Positions 1 through 8,637 of a stretch of DNA of 64,000 bases are shown piece after piece (within the stretch, counting starts at the first letter, position 1; every line of letters starts with the position of its first letter). The stretch covers positions 868,001 to 932,000 of the forward strand of contig NZ_JAVAMS010000002.1 of the NCBI RefSeq assembly GCF_030730945.1, written 5' to 3'. A model generated the notes under the pieces. It was not told the DNA's origin, ran no database searches, and saw only the letters and a program-made list of their open reading frames with translations. The position numbers and the translations under genes were made by a program. This stretch comes from Aurantiacibacter poecillastricola (GTDB taxonomy: Bacteria; Pseudomonadota; Alphaproteobacteria; Sphingomonadales; Sphingomonadaceae).

Positions 1-1079
1 TGACGGCCAGCTGCGGCATGCAGGCCCTGTCGACCGACGACCTGTCCATTCGCGTGAACGGCAATCCCGATGTCGATGCGGGCTGGATCCTGTCTGCCGG
101 TGGCATCGACGAATGGCTGAAAAACAATACCGACGATGTGATCCTGGAATATCAGGACGGCCTCTTCGATCCCTTCGCGGATCTCGATCCGCCCAATCCG
201 GCGGAATCCCAGGTGGCGCGGACCTATAGCTGTTCTGCCCAGGGCGACACGACCTTCGCCGATGTCGATACGCGCACCGTCACCGACTATTCCTACTGGT
301 CCGGGCCGAACAAGAACAATGTCGAGCCGTGGGAGTTCGAGGAAGCGCGCGCCAGCTCCGACGTATCAACTAGCGAGGACCGGGTGCTGGTTCAGAACGG
401 CACCGTAGCGGGTACCGATATCGTGGAGGAACCGGTCTGGAGGGACCTCGGCGGCACTGGCCAGAACAAGAAGTGGGAACGTCGAGATTATCGCCGCAGT
501 ACCACCTATTCCAACATCGAGGTCATGGAGGGTGGCCAGGCGGGCAACGTTCGCCCCGGCACCTACGCCAACATCCATATCGGCTGCGACACCGCTTTTG
601 CGCCGGGCGTCTACAACATCGTGGGTGGTTCGCTCACCATCAACGGCCAGCATGAGGTGAGCGGCGCGGGCGTGATGTTCGTGCTGTATGAAGGCGCTTC
701 GATCCACATCAATGGCGGTGCCGACATCAATCTGACCGCAATGACAGCCTCCGATCTCATGGCCGTCGGCGTATCCCCCACCGATGCGAACGACCTGGCT
801 GAAATGCTGGTATTCGAGGATCGCGACGGACCGGGTGCAGGCAACAACGGCCACAGTTTCAATGGCAACGCCGAAACCGTGCTGAACGGCAAGATGTATT
901 TCCCCGTAAGCGAGGTGTTCTTCGCCGGAACGGCGAGCGTCACCAGCATGTGCCTGATGATCGCGGCCAACAACATCACCATCACCGGCACCACCGACAT
1001 GCAGACTTTCTGCCCCCCAGACACGTCGGAAGAGACCATAACGGCATCAACCGCGGCGACCGTGAGACTGGTTGCGTGA
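1..1079 (+). CDS. TadG-like Tad pilus assembly protein, 5' end outside window
   Basis: The reading frame is open from the first base (first full codon at 3) and the N-terminal TadE/TadG membrane anchor must lie upstream, so this is a partial gene. About 358 C-terminal residues are visible. They show the pattern of TadG-related proteins of sphingomonads: a region rich in Ser, Thr and Asn, then a Gly-rich stretch (around RPGTYANIHIG and GVYNIVGGSLTING) that looks like a beta-helix or beta-rich surface domain. Several Cys residues (SCG, YSCS, IGCD, SMCL, TFCPP) could form disulfides outside the cytoplasm. The stop overlaps the start of the next TadE gene, so it belongs to the pilus operon. The exact role of this TadG class is not known to me. 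Confidence 0.75.
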   Translation, partial: TASCGMQALSTDDLSIRVNGNPDVDAGWILSAGGIDEWLKNNTDDVILEYQDGLFDPFADLDPPNPAESQVARTYSCSAQGDTTFADVDTRTVTDYSYWSGPNKNNVEPWEFEEARASSDVSTSEDRVLVQNGTVAGTDIVEEPVWRDLGGTGQNKKWERRDYRRSTTYSNIEVMEGGQAGNVRPGTYANIHIGCDTAFAPGVYNIVGGSLTINGQHEVSGAGVMFVLYEGASIHINGGADINLTAMTASDLMAVGVSPTDANDLAEMLVFEDRDGPGAGNNGHSFNGNAETVLNGKMYFPVSEVFFAGTASVTSMCLMIAANNITITGTTDMQTFCPPDTSEETITASTAATVRLVA

Positions 1080-1552
1080 TGATGCGAACGGGAATTCTGC
1101 GTCCGCTGGCGCGCCGCGCCGGCATCCGGGCGGACGAGCGGGGCTCGATGGCGATTGAGACTGCCTTCGTCGCCCCGGTCCTCCTCATCCTGGCGCTGGG
1201 AGGCTTCGAAGTCAGCACCATGGTTGCGCGGCAGACCGAATTGCAGAGCGCGGCCGCCGAAGCCGCGGCCGTTGTGCGCGCGGTCATCCCGGAAACGGCC
1301 GCCGACAGGACGACGGTGCGCAACATCCTTGCGACCTCCACCGGCCTCGCCACCAACCAGATCACCGTGACCGAGATCTATCGTTGCGGAACGGCCACCG
1401 CCTATACGAATACCGCGGATACCTGCGGCTCAGTCACCGAATACAAGTTCATTCGGGTGGACCTTACCGATACCTACGCCCCCATCTGGACCGAATGGGG
1501 CGTAGGTTCCGGGTTCGACTACAATGTCAGCCGAACAGTGCAGATCGGGTAA
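1079..1552 (+). CDS. TadE-like pseudopilin
   Basis: 157 residues. The start chosen is the ATG at 1079, which overlaps the TGA of the previous gene; longer readings upstream are shadow sequence. After a short basic N-terminus comes the TadE signature GSMAIETAFVAPVLLILALGGFE: a Gly before the hydrophobic segment, a Glu at position 5 after it, and one membrane helix at about residues 24-44. TadE proteins are minor pseudopilins processed by a prepilin peptidase and needed for Flp/Tad pilus assembly. The C-terminal half is extracytoplasmic with two Cys (YRCG, DTCG), likely a disulfide. It is one of four TadE-like genes in a row. Confidence 0.85.
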   Translation: MMRTGILRPLARRAGIRADERGSMAIETAFVAPVLLILALGGFEVSTMVARQTELQSAAAEAAAVVRAVIPETAADRTTVRNILATSTGLATNQITVTEIYRCGTATAYTNTADTCGSVTEYKFIRVDLTDTYAPIWTEWGVGSGFDYNVSRTVQIG

Positions 1553-1558
1553 AGGCGC

Positions 1559-1999
1559 ATGACCATCATTTCCCTGTTTCACCGGATCCGGCGCGACGAG
1601 AGTGGCGCGACGATCATCGAATTCGCCTTGCTGGCGCCGATGTTCCTGCTGATGCTGATGGGCGTGCTTCAGGTTGGCGTGGCGATGCAGAACTACAATG
1701 CCCTGCGCAATCTCTCTGCCGATGTCGCACGCATGGCGATGGTGCAGTATCAGACAGGCAATTCGCTAACCAACTCTCAGATCGAAACCTGGGCGGAAAA
1801 CCATGCCCTGGGTGCGCCTTACCTGCTGGATCAGAACCGGGTGAACGCGGTCGTGACAACTCCGGGCACACAGCGAGTGGCAGGAGCGACCGAACTGCAG
1901 ATCGTCATATCCTACCAGATCGACAGCTTCCTGGATTTCGCAGGTATCGATTCTCCTTTCATAACCTACACCAGGCCGGTCTTCCTGCTCGATTCCTGA
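1559..1999 (+). CDS. TadE-like pseudopilin
   Basis: 146 residues, starting six bases after the previous stop. It has the TadE_like domain: basic N-terminus (FHRIRRDESG), then GATIIEFALLAPMFLLMLMGVLQ with the conserved Glu at position 5 after the processing Gly, and a single transmembrane helix at about residues 20-40. The remaining 100 residues should lie in the periplasm. By family it is a minor subunit of the Tad adhesive pilus. A 101-bp gap with no recognisable gene separates it from the vWA-type TadG, so a separate promoter there is possible. Confidence 0.85.
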   Translation: MTIISLFHRIRRDESGATIIEFALLAPMFLLMLMGVLQVGVAMQNYNALRNLSADVARMAMVQYQTGNSLTNSQIETWAENHALGAPYLLDQNRVNAVVTTPGTQRVAGATELQIVISYQIDSFLDFAGIDSPFITYTRPVFLLDS

Positions 2000-2100
2000 T
2001 GGCGCCGGCCCCGCGGGGCTGCACCACATATGCAAAAACATGAACATCTTAACCGTGTTCGTGAACGATAGGGTCAAGCTTCGGGCCTAGTGGCACACTG

Positions 2101-4047
2101 GTGAACAGTTTGAATCGCCTTGGGAAAATGCGCGCGACTGCTCTTCGCGTCATGACCGGCCTTGGCCGTCTGGGCAGGGATCAGGCGGGCAATGTTGCCG
2201 TGATGATGGGCGCTGCGCTGTTCCCCCTCCTCGCGCTGATTGGCGGCGGTGTGGACATGGGTCGCGGCTATCTGGCACAGGTGCAACTGCAGCAGGCCTG
2301 CGATGCCGGTGTCCTGGCCGCTCGCCAGCGCCTTGGTGCCAGCGCTGCCGTGAATGGCAACATTCCGGACGACGTGGCGACCACGGGCCAGCGCTTCTTC
2401 AACATCAATTTTCGCGACGGAATCTACGCGACGCAGAACCGTACCTTCGTGATGACGCTGGAGAGCGACTATGCGATCTCCGGCAATGCCAGCGTCGATG
2501 TTCCCACCACGCTGATGAGGCTTTTCGGCCAGGAGAACATGGATATCGGGGTTTCGTGCGAAGCGATCCTCAATTTTGGCAATCTCGACGTGATGATGGT
2601 GGTGGATACAACCGGCTCCATGCGGCACACCAATCGCGGTGACAGCCTCTCGCGGCTGGACTCACTGAAGCAGACAATCCGCAACTTCTATGCCCAGGTG
2701 GAGGCTGGCAAGGCGCCGGGTACCACGATCCGTTACGGCTTCGTACCCTACGCCACCAACGTCAATGTCGGACACCTCCTGCAGGATGATTGGGTGGTGG
2801 ACAGCTGGACCTTCCAAGGTCGGGAGGACACGGGGGTTAGGCGACCAAATGGCGAGGTCGGCCGCATCTTCACGCGCAACTGGAGCAGGATTTCGGGTGA
2901 GCGTTCGGCATGGAGCACGATCAGCACCTATGCCGGCACCTGGCATGCGGGGGCCAGCGCAGACCAGAGCGGATACTATAGCTGCGACGGCAGCCAGCCT
3001 GCAAACTCCTACACTTACACCGATACCGACCACGGAAGGGGCTATACACAGCAACAGGCCGAGCCTCGGGCGGTGCTGCATATCCAGCCCAAATTCCGCA
3101 CCCAGAATGGAACCCGGTATCGTACGCGGCTGAACGGCTCGATCTGCGAAGTGCAAGCGAGCACCGATACGAATTACGTCCAGTCCTTCGAGGAAGTTCG
3201 CGAGGTTCCCAGCTTCGATCGGACGATGTGGCTGTACACCCCGGTCACCCGCGATGTCAGCAACTGGAGGACGGAGACCGAGGGCTGCATCGAGGAACGC
3301 GATACCTACCGGATCAGCGATTACGACAACGTCGATTTCACGCGCGCCCTCGACCTCGATATCGACTTGGTGCCCACGGCAGGCGATGCGCGGACCCAGT
3401 GGCGTCCGCGCTATCCCGAGGAGATCTACGTTCGCCGTATCGAGTACGACGGCAATGGCGATTTCGACACGCGTGACCATCGCACCATCGCCGAATATGT
3501 AGACAGCGGCACGTGGTGGTTCTCCGATTGCCCTGCCCCGGCCCGCAAGCTTCAACCGATGACCAGCAGCGAGCTCAACGCCTATCTCGCAACCCTTACC
3601 CCGTACGGCGCGACCTATCACGATATCGGCATGATCTGGGGCGGTCGCCTCCTCTCCCCCACCGGCATCTTCGCCGGCGAGAACGCCGATACCGTGTCCG
3701 CAAAGCGCTCGCGGCACATGATCTGGCTGACCGATGGCCAGACGGAGCCCTACGATCTCGCTTACGGTGTCTACGGCGTCGACGGGCTGGACCAGCGACG
3801 CTGGGACCCCGGCAGCTCGGGGGAAACCCTGTCCCAGGTCGTGGAGAAGCGTTTCGGTGTCGCGTGCGAGCAGGTGAAGAACCGCAACATCACCGTCTGG
3901 GTCATCGCGTTCGGAACAGGACTTACCGACTTGATGACTCAATGCGCAGGCCCCGGTCGGTCTTTCGAGGCATCGAATGCAGAACAGCTCAACGATGCTT
4001 TCGAGACGATCGCCAAGGCCATGAGCGAACTCAGGATTACGGATTGA
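2101..4047 (+). CDS. tadG: TadG pilus assembly protein with von Willebrand factor A-like domain
   Basis: 648 residues from a GTG start (an ATG follows at 2128 and is the alternative). The N-terminus carries a TadE/G-like anchor: QAGNVAVMMGAALFPLLALIGG around residues 28-55. The vWA domain begins near residue 165 with DVMMVVDTTGSM, whose DTTGS resembles the metal-dependent adhesion motif DxSxS. A long insertion rich in aromatic and charged residues and several Cys interrupts the vWA fold, and the domain resumes with MIWLTDGQTEP and VWVIAFGTG near the C-terminus. Family knowledge places TadG at the cell surface or periplasm with a role in pilus assembly and adhesion. The next TadE gene starts inside its stop codon. 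Confidence 0.88.
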   Translation: MNSLNRLGKMRATALRVMTGLGRLGRDQAGNVAVMMGAALFPLLALIGGGVDMGRGYLAQVQLQQACDAGVLAARQRLGASAAVNGNIPDDVATTGQRFFNINFRDGIYATQNRTFVMTLESDYAISGNASVDVPTTLMRLFGQENMDIGVSCEAILNFGNLDVMMVVDTTGSMRHTNRGDSLSRLDSLKQTIRNFYAQVEAGKAPGTTIRYGFVPYATNVNVGHLLQDDWVVDSWTFQGREDTGVRRPNGEVGRIFTRNWSRISGERSAWSTISTYAGTWHAGASADQSGYYSCDGSQPANSYTYTDTDHGRGYTQQQAEPRAVLHIQPKFRTQNGTRYRTRLNGSICEVQASTDTNYVQSFEEVREVPSFDRTMWLYTPVTRDVSNWRTETEGCIEERDTYRISDYDNVDFTRALDLDIDLVPTAGDARTQWRPRYPEEIYVRRIEYDGNGDFDTRDHRTIAEYVDSGTWWFSDCPAPARKLQPMTSSELNAYLATLTPYGATYHDIGMIWGGRLLSPTGIFAGENADTVSAKRSRHMIWLTDGQTEPYDLAYGVYGVDGLDQRRWDPGSSGETLSQVVEKRFGVACEQVKNRNITVWVIAFGTGLTDLMTQCAGPGRSFEASNAEQLNDAFETIAKAMSELRITD

Positions 4048-4634
4048 TGCTTACGGCTAGCAAACTTGCCGTGCAGGAGCGGGGCGTGACGACGGTCGAG
4101 TTCGCCCTGATCGCGCCCGTGCTCTTGCTGACCTTGATGGGTCTGTTCGACCTTTCGTACAATTTCTACGCCAAGACGATGATCGAAGGGACGGTCCAGA
4201 ACGCCGCCCGGGATTCCACGATCGAGCAGTATGCCAACAATCCTGATGCCCTCGATGCCGCGGTAGAATCGCAGGTTCGAAAAGTCGTACCGAGCGCCGT
4301 CGTCGCGTTCAGCCGCAAGGCCTATGTCGACTATTCCGATGTCGGCCAGGCGGAAGAGTTCACCGACACCAACGGCGATGGTGTGTGCAACAACAATGAG
4401 GCGTTCGAGGACGTCAACGGCAACGATATGTGGGATTCGGACCGTTCGCTCGATGCCACCAGCGGCGCACGAGACGCGGTGCTGTACGAGGTCACGGCGA
4501 CCTACGATCGCGCTTTCCCTCTCGCCAGATTGGTCGAGTTTGATCCGGAGGTGACAGTGTCCGCCCGCACGGTTCTGCGCAACCAGCCATTCAACCTGCA
4601 GAAAGCCAGTGTTAGCGTGGGGAACTGCGCATGA
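4047..4634 (+). CDS. TadE-like pseudopilin with calcium-loop-like insert
   Basis: 195 residues. The ATG at 4047 shares a base with the stop of tadG (TGATG arrangement), which fixes the start. The TadE anchor is GVTTVEFALIAPVLLLTLMGLFD at about residues 13-35. The distal part contains two consecutive Asp/Asn/Gly-rich loops, DTNGDGVCNNNE and DVNGNDMWDSD, which resemble EF-hand or dockerin-type calcium-binding loops. If they bind Ca2+, they would do so on the pilus or periplasmic side. The gene overlaps the following TadE gene by four bases. Confidence 0.85.
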   Translation: MLTASKLAVQERGVTTVEFALIAPVLLLTLMGLFDLSYNFYAKTMIEGTVQNAARDSTIEQYANNPDALDAAVESQVRKVVPSAVVAFSRKAYVDYSDVGQAEEFTDTNGDGVCNNNEAFEDVNGNDMWDSDRSLDATSGARDAVLYEVTATYDRAFPLARLVEFDPEVTVSARTVLRNQPFNLQKASVSVGNCA

Positions 4635-5335
4635 TGGCCCGGCTTGCCGCAAGGTTGCTCCGCAGCACTTCGGGCGTCGCGATGACCGAATTCGCGCTTA
4701 CCTTCCCTTTCATCCTTGGCGTCGGCCTGATGGGGATGGAGGTGGCAAACCGCGTACTCGTGCAGATGCAGGTAAGCCAGCTCGCCAACCTGATTGCCGA
4801 CAATGCCTCGCGCATCGGGGAAGAATCGATGCTGGAGGATCGCAAGATCTATGAAGGCGACATCAACGATTTGTTCTACGGAGCCCACCTGCAGGGCGGT
4901 GAGAGCATCGATCTCTACGAGCATGGCCGGGTCATTCTGAGCAGCCTCGAAGTGGTGCCGGGAACGGACGACCAGCAGTATATTCACTGGCAACGCTGCA
5001 TCGGGAAGAAGCACCACTCCGCCAGCTATGGAGAGGCTGGCGATGGGCGAACCTCGAACACGTTGGCGGGCATGGGGCCGGCGGGCGAAGAAGTCATCGC
5101 CTTCGACGATGAAGCGGTGATGTTCGTGGAGGTGAGCTACGACTATCAGTCGATCATCGGCGAACCGTTCACCTTCGACGACGGCGCCATCACCGCCATC
5201 GCGAGCTATACCGTCCGTGCCGACCGTGACCTGACCGGAATCCACCAGCGCGACGCCAGCGATCCCGACCCTGTTGCGAACTGCGACAGCTTTACCGATC
5301 TCAGTGCCTACGGCTTTCCGACAAGCGGCCGATAA
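4631..5335 (+). CDS. TadE/TadG-like pilus assembly protein
   Basis: 234 residues, start overlapping the previous stop by four bases. N-terminal anchor GVAMTEFALTFPFILGVGLMGME at about residues 15-40 with the conserved Glu. The rest is a soluble extracytoplasmic domain with one Cys in the middle (QRCIGK) and one near the C-terminus (NCDSF), a possible disulfide. It is the last gene of the pilus cluster in this window; the next gene is convergent. It lacks a vWA motif, so I call it TadE-like. Two other lengths of pseudopilin (about 150 and 195 residues) precede it, so the cluster encodes a set of related but non-identical minor subunits. Confidence 0.8.
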   Translation: MMARLAARLLRSTSGVAMTEFALTFPFILGVGLMGMEVANRVLVQMQVSQLANLIADNASRIGEESMLEDRKIYEGDINDLFYGAHLQGGESIDLYEHGRVILSSLEVVPGTDDQQYIHWQRCIGKKHHSASYGEAGDGRTSNTLAGMGPAGEEVIAFDDEAVMFVEVSYDYQSIIGEPFTFDDGAITAIASYTVRADRDLTGIHQRDASDPDPVANCDSFTDLSAYGFPTSGR

Positions 5336-5445
5336 GGACGCACCGGGGACGAATGTGGTCTCTTGAGGCCAGGAAATCAGCACTTGGGGAGAGCAAGTTC
5401 GCCCCAGGTGCGAGGAAGTGACGGACAGAAACGCGCAAATCCACT

Positions 5446-5473
5446 GCAACCACCTCGGCTTTGAAGTGGTTGC
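5446..5473. terminator. Candidate bidirectional stem-loop between convergent tad and pdh genes
   Basis: The arms GCAACCAC (5446-5453) and GTGGTTGC (5466-5473) pair perfectly around a 12-base loop, in the 203-bp gap between the last pilus gene (plus) and pdhB (minus). There is no T-run on either side, so it is either a weak or Rho-assisted terminator or a 3' end stabiliser. Nothing else was recognised in this gap. Confidence 0.35.
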
Positions 5474-5538
5474 GAGTGGTCAATGTGGGTGGCGCCTGCC
5501 CGCTGCCTATCGATTGCTTCCGGCTCGGCGGAACCTGA

Positions 5539-6930
5539 TCAATCCGCGTATGTGACTTTCCGGCAGGCAGCGACCACGCGATCCTTGTCGATCAAGGCCA
5601 GCTTTTCCAGGTTCGCGGCATAGGGCAGCGGCACGTCCTCGTTGCAGACGCGCAGCACCGGCGCGTCGAGGTAATCGAAGCCCTGCTCCATGCACACCGA
5701 AATGACCTCTGACGCAATAGAGCAGGTCGGCCAGCCTTCTTCCGCGATCACGACGCGATTGGTCTTGGCGAGGCTCTTGAGGATGGTCTCCGTGTCCAAC
5801 GGACGCAGCGTGCGCAAATCGATGACTTCGGCATCGATGCCCTGCTCCGCCAGTTCCTCCGCCGCTTCCAGCGCAACGCCAACGGCAATGGAGTAGGACA
5901 CGATCGTGACGTCCGATCCTTCCCGCATGATCCGCGCCTTGCCGATGGGCAGGACGTGGTCGTCGAGCTGGGCGACCTCGAAGCTCTGGCCGTAGACCAG
6001 TTCGTTCTCGAGAAAGACCACCGGATCATCGCTGCGGATCGCGGCCTTCAGCAGGCCCTTGGCGTCCTGCGCATCATAGGGCGCGATCACGATCAGGCCG
6101 GGGACGCTGGCGTACCAAGGCCCGTAGTTCTGGCTGTGCTGCGCACCGACGCGGCTGGCGGCGCCATTCGGTCCGCGAAAGACGACCGGGCAGCGCATCT
6201 GGCCACCGGACATGTAGTTCGTCTTGGCGGCGGAATTGATGATGTGGTCGATCGCCTGCATGGCGAAGTTGAACGTCATGAATTCGACCACCGGACGCAG
6301 GCCGCCCATGGCAGCGCCTGTGCCGATGCCGGCGAATCCGTATTCGGTGATCGGCGTATCGATCACCCGCTTGGGACCGAATTCATCGAGCAGGCCCTGG
6401 GTAACCTTGTAGGCGCCCTGGTACTCGGCGACTTCCTCGCCCATGACGAAGACGCGCTCGTCGAGGCGCATCTCCTCGGCCATGGCATCGCGAAGGGCTT
6501 CGCGCACGGTGAGCTTCACCATGTTCGTGCCCTCGGGAATGGCAGGATCGTCCGGACGCTCCTTCGCGGCGGGCTTTTCCTTCGTGATACCGGCTTCGGA
6601 AGGCTCGCGGCCCACGTCCTTGCCCTCGCCTGCGACGTCCTGGACTTCGTCGGACTTTGCCGGCGCCTCTATATCGGAGACGTCCTCGTCCTCGCCTGCG
6701 AGGATCGCGATGACCGTGCCGACCTTCACTTCCTCCGTGCCTTCCTCGACCAGGATCTTGCCGACCGTGCCTTCATCGATGGACTCGAATTCCATCGTCG
6801 CCTTGTCGGTCTCGATCTCGGCCAGCACGTCGCCGGCGGAAACGGTGTCGCCTTCCTTCACCAGCCACTTGGCCAGCGTCCCCTCTTCCATGGTGGGGGA
6901 GAGGGCGGGCATCTTGAGTTCGATCGCCAT
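5539..6930 (-). CDS. pdhB: Pyruvate dehydrogenase E1 component subunit beta, with N-terminal lipoyl domain
   Basis: 463 residues. Residues 1-80 form a biotinyl/lipoyl domain with the lipoylation motif TDKA (Lys43), followed by an acidic Ala/Pro-rich linker to about residue 135 and then the transketolase-type E1 beta domain ([18 protein letters not shown] onward) through the C-terminus. With PdhA it decarboxylates pyruvate using thiamine diphosphate and transfers the acetyl group to lipoate. E1 beta is usually about 330 residues; the additional lipoyl domain is a known alphaproteobacterial arrangement. Start ATG at 6930, three bases after pdhA, so the two subunits are co-transcribed. The E2 and E3 genes are not in the window. 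Confidence 0.97.
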   Translation of the reverse strand: MAIELKMPALSPTMEEGTLAKWLVKEGDTVSAGDVLAEIETDKATMEFESIDEGTVGKILVEEGTEEVKVGTVIAILAGEDEDVSDIEAPAKSDEVQDVAGEGKDVGREPSEAGITKEKPAAKERPDDPAIPEGTNMVKLTVREALRDAMAEEMRLDERVFVMGEEVAEYQGAYKVTQGLLDEFGPKRVIDTPITEYGFAGIGTGAAMGGLRPVVEFMTFNFAMQAIDHIINSAAKTNYMSGGQMRCPVVFRGPNGAASRVGAQHSQNYGPWYASVPGLIVIAPYDAQDAKGLLKAAIRSDDPVVFLENELVYGQSFEVAQLDDHVLPIGKARIMREGSDVTIVSYSIAVGVALEAAEELAEQGIDAEVIDLRTLRPLDTETILKSLAKTNRVVIAEEGWPTCSIASEVISVCMEQGFDYLDAPVLRVCNEDVPLPYAANLEKLALIDKDRVVAACRKVTYAD

Positions 6931-6933
6931 GGC

Positions 6934-8034
6934 TCAGTACTCCTCCACCAGAACATCGGTGTAGAGTTCAGCAGGCTCGGGCTCGGGCGAGCTTTCGGCG
7001 AAATCCGCGGCTTCGGCGATCCGGGCGCGGATCTCCTTGTCGATCTCTTTCAGCTTGTCCTCCTCGATACCCGCATCGGCGAGATCCTTCTTCGCGCGCT
7101 CGATCGGGTCGTTCTTCTCGCGCTGGCCCTGCACTTCCTCGCGCGTGCGATACTTCGCCGGGTCGGACATGGAGTGGCCGCGATAGCGGTATGTGTTGCA
7201 TTCCATCAGCACCGGCCCGTTGCCTTCGCGCACATGCTTGAAGGCGATCTCGGCAGCCTGCCGCACTTCCAGCACGTCCATGCCGTTCACGTCCATACCG
7301 GGAATGCGGAATGCGGTGCCGCGGCGATAGAACTCGGTTTCCGCGCTGGAGCGCTTCACCGAGGTGCCCATGGCATACTGGTTGTTCTCCACCACGAAGA
7401 CGATGGGCAGGTTCCACAGGGCGGCCATGTTCATGGTCTCGTAGACCTGCCCCTGGTTCGCCGCGCCATCGCCGAAATAGGCGAGGCACAGGCCGCCATC
7501 GTCATTGTACTGGTGCGCCAGCGCGAGCCCGCCGCCCAGCGCCACCTGCGCGCCCACGATACCATGGCCGCCATAGAACTTGTGCTCGGTGCTGAACATG
7601 TGCATCGAGCCGCCCTTCCCCTTGGAGATACCGGCGGCGCGGCCCGTCAGCTCGGCCATGATGATGTTGGGGTCGATCCCGTAGGCGAGCATGTGGCCGT
7701 GATCGCGATAACCGGTGATCACGCTGTCGCGATCATTGTCGAGCGCGGACTGCAACCCGATCGCGACCGCTTCCTGGCCGATATAGAGGTGGCAGAAGCC
7801 GCCGATGAGACCGAGGCCGTAAAGCTGGCCTGCCTTCTCCTCGAACCGGCGGATGAGCAGCATCTGCTCGTAGAAATGCATCAGCTGCTCTTCGCTGGCC
7901 TTGAATCGCCTGTCCTTCTCCAGCGTTTCCTGCAGCGAACGCAGCGCGAAGTCCTCCTCGCCCTTTGGCGGCGAGCCATCGCCCGCCCCTGTCTGCTTGC
8001 TGTTACCGCTTTCGGTGCTGGAGGCCTTGGCCAA
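6934..8034 (-). CDS. pdhA: Pyruvate dehydrogenase E1 component subunit alpha
   Basis: 366 residues, somewhat longer than the family core because of a Ser/Gly-rich N-terminal 30 residues. The thiamine diphosphate-binding signature is visible as GDGAANQGQVYE followed by ENNQYAMGTS, and the phosphorylation-loop-like region appears as YRYRGHSMSDPAKYR. It works as an alpha2beta2 heterotetramer with PdhB in the cytoplasm, feeding acetyl-CoA into the citrate synthase encoded at 35.8 kb. It is first in a tight two-gene unit with pdhB. The 152-bp gap to the upstream septum gene probably holds its promoter, though I could not identify clear boxes. Confidence 0.97.
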   Translation of the reverse strand: MAKASSTESGNSKQTGAGDGSPPKGEEDFALRSLQETLEKDRRFKASEEQLMHFYEQMLLIRRFEEKAGQLYGLGLIGGFCHLYIGQEAVAIGLQSALDNDRDSVITGYRDHGHMLAYGIDPNIIMAELTGRAAGISKGKGGSMHMFSTEHKFYGGHGIVGAQVALGGGLALAHQYNDDGGLCLAYFGDGAANQGQVYETMNMAALWNLPIVFVVENNQYAMGTSVKRSSAETEFYRRGTAFRIPGMDVNGMDVLEVRQAAEIAFKHVREGNGPVLMECNTYRYRGHSMSDPAKYRTREEVQGQREKNDPIERAKKDLADAGIEEDKLKEIDKEIRARIAEAADFAESSPEPEPAELYTDVLVEEY

Positions 8035-8186
8035 GATGCAATCCCCTTTCAGGCGCTAGCGTTCGACGCTGGTCGTTTGGTGGCAACGCCTATAGGCGCG
8101 GTTTCGTTGCGAGGGCAACGCCGCACTTCACGCATTTACCGTTTTGGTGAGATTCGATTGCGCAGCGTGCCAAACGCGCTGGGCAA

Positions 8187-8501
8187 TCAGTCGATAGGCT
8201 CCAATTCGATGACATATTCATCGGGATGCATGACGTTGAGATTGCCGCGCACCAGTTCGGACGCGAAATCCGGATCGACATTGTCGGGATCGAGCAATTC
8301 CACCCGGTTCGCCAGCTCCGCCTTGCGTTCCTGCAAGGACGCAATGCGCGCCTTGTGCTCGTCCAGCCGGTTTGCCTGCTCGCTCCAGGCGAGGATGCCC
8401 GCCGGACCGATCAAGGCAAGCCCGCCAACCAGCATCAGGACCATAAGGGCACCTGCGTTGGTTACACGCTCCTTCACAGTATCGGGACGGGTCTTTTTCA
8501 T
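8187..8501 (-). CDS. FtsB/DivIC family cell-division protein
   Basis: 104 residues. A basic cytoplasmic tail is followed by one membrane helix (about residues 18-40), then a coiled coil (EQANRLDEHKARIASLQERKAELANRVELL), the topology of the septum formation initiator family. FtsB/DivIC proteins bridge the divisome components FtsL and FtsQ in the periplasm. Alphaproteobacteria commonly have this gene just upstream of pdhA, as here (152 bp). The product name is supported by topology, size and context; the sequence is too divergent to choose between the ftsB and divIC symbols. Confidence 0.85.
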   Translation of the reverse strand: MKKTRPDTVKERVTNAGALMVLMLVGGLALIGPAGILAWSEQANRLDEHKARIASLQERKAELANRVELLDPDNVDPDFASELVRGNLNVMHPDEYVIELEPID

Positions 8502-8637
8502 GGATCAGCTTGAATCACAAACACCCTGTAGATTCAAGCGGAATTCGCGGGAACCTGCGGGCGGTGCGGCGGGTCGATAGTATAAACACGTCGCCCAAAT
8601 CTTGCATCGGCTCGCCAAACAGGTTACATTTGAAACC

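Noticed and set aside
5956..8580. 874-codon plus-strand open frame
   Set aside because: Antisense to pdhB, pdhA and the septum gene, all of which have strong family matches.
8602..8637. Extended N-terminus of HppD
   Set aside because: The extra 12 residues are not conserved in the family and the ATG at 8638 gives the normal start.
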